Of a DNA stretch of 64,000 nt, positions 63,974 through 64,000 are shown in pieces. The position numbers were made by a program, and so were the translations under genes. Numbering within the stretch: the first letter of the stretch is position 1; the number at the start of each line of letters is the position of its first letter. The stretch is from Marinoscillum sp. MHG1-6 (lineage in GTDB: Bacteria; Bacteroidota; Bacteroidia; Cytophagales; Cyclobacteriaceae). The notes under the pieces are model-generated. The model did not search any database, had not been told where the DNA came from, and saw nothing but the letters and a program-made list of their open reading frames with translations. The stretch lies in NCBI RefSeq assembly GCF_024714475.1, contig NZ_JAMZMI010000009.1:1-64000 (forward strand), in the 5' to 3' direction.

Positions 63974-64000
63974 TCGTGCCTCCCTCCTTTTAATACATGA

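Noticed and set aside
1-64000. tRNA, rRNA, transposase, phage or integrase genes
   Set aside because: I looked in the gaps and the coding frames and found none that I can support; the cassette-like region has no integrase inside this window.

Overview
The window reads as a chromosomal stretch from a Bacteroidota bacterium, probably a marine or soil Cytophagales-type organism (inference). The evidence is SusC/SusD pairs, a hybrid two-component regulator, an ECF sigma/FecR pair, type IX secretion C-terminal tails (YPNP-type), TAnnTTTG-like promoters and a lack of Shine-Dalgarno sequences.

Layout. (1) 1-2600: two small accessory genes, each framed by its own perfect 10-bp inverted repeat like an integron cassette, followed by an exactly 22-bp-phased CACGTGT repeat. 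(2) 2606-5996: a CoA-disulfide-reductase/rhodanese fusion and a haem c/PQQ-type sugar dehydrogenase. (3) 6038-6289: a hairpin plus ten degenerate units at an exact 21-bp spacing. (4) 6323-23590, minus strand: polysaccharide utilisation locus A, running from ECF sigma and FecR anti-sigma through SusC, SusD and two SusE/F-like lipoproteins to a six-hairpin glycosidase and two GH27-like secreted enzymes. An alpha-glucan or alpha-galactoside is the likely target. (5) 23869-43534, minus strand: fructan locus B, with a sugar porter, SusC, SusD, a DUF4960 surface lipoprotein, two GH32 enzymes, a fructose-sensing hybrid two-component system, a GH32/43-like lectin enzyme and two fructokinases. Between the fructokinases lie the fused remains of a second sensor and a second GH32 gene. 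Gene content matches the Bacteroides levan/fructan locus (BT1754-BT1765 type). (6) 43903-50384: an orphan gene, a ParDE toxin-antitoxin pair, a second and longer 21-bp array, and two tandem membrane-anchored AraC-HTH/TolB-like/TPR regulators showing gene conversion. (7) 50648-63973: nitrate/nitrite assimilation, with NarK transporter, flavin reductase, NirB, NirD, a NarX/NarL-like sensor pair, a haem lipoprotein, MoeA and MoaA (molybdenum cofactor).

How it works together. Locus B would bind fructan at the surface (SusCD, DUF4960), cut it with GH32 enzymes, sense released fructose through the periplasmic domain of the hybrid sensor, import it by the MFS porter and phosphorylate it with the PfkB kinases. 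Locus A is switched through the SusC STN domain, FecR and ECF sigma relay. The nitrogen cluster imports nitrate/nitrite, reduces nitrite to ammonium with NirBD, and is probably controlled by the adjacent NarXL-like pair. MoaA/MoeA supply the cofactor for a nitrate reductase not seen here.

The least explained parts are the phased 21/22-bp intergenic arrays and the cassette-like pair at the left edge. All positions, motifs and repeats were read by eye; no search or alignment was run.
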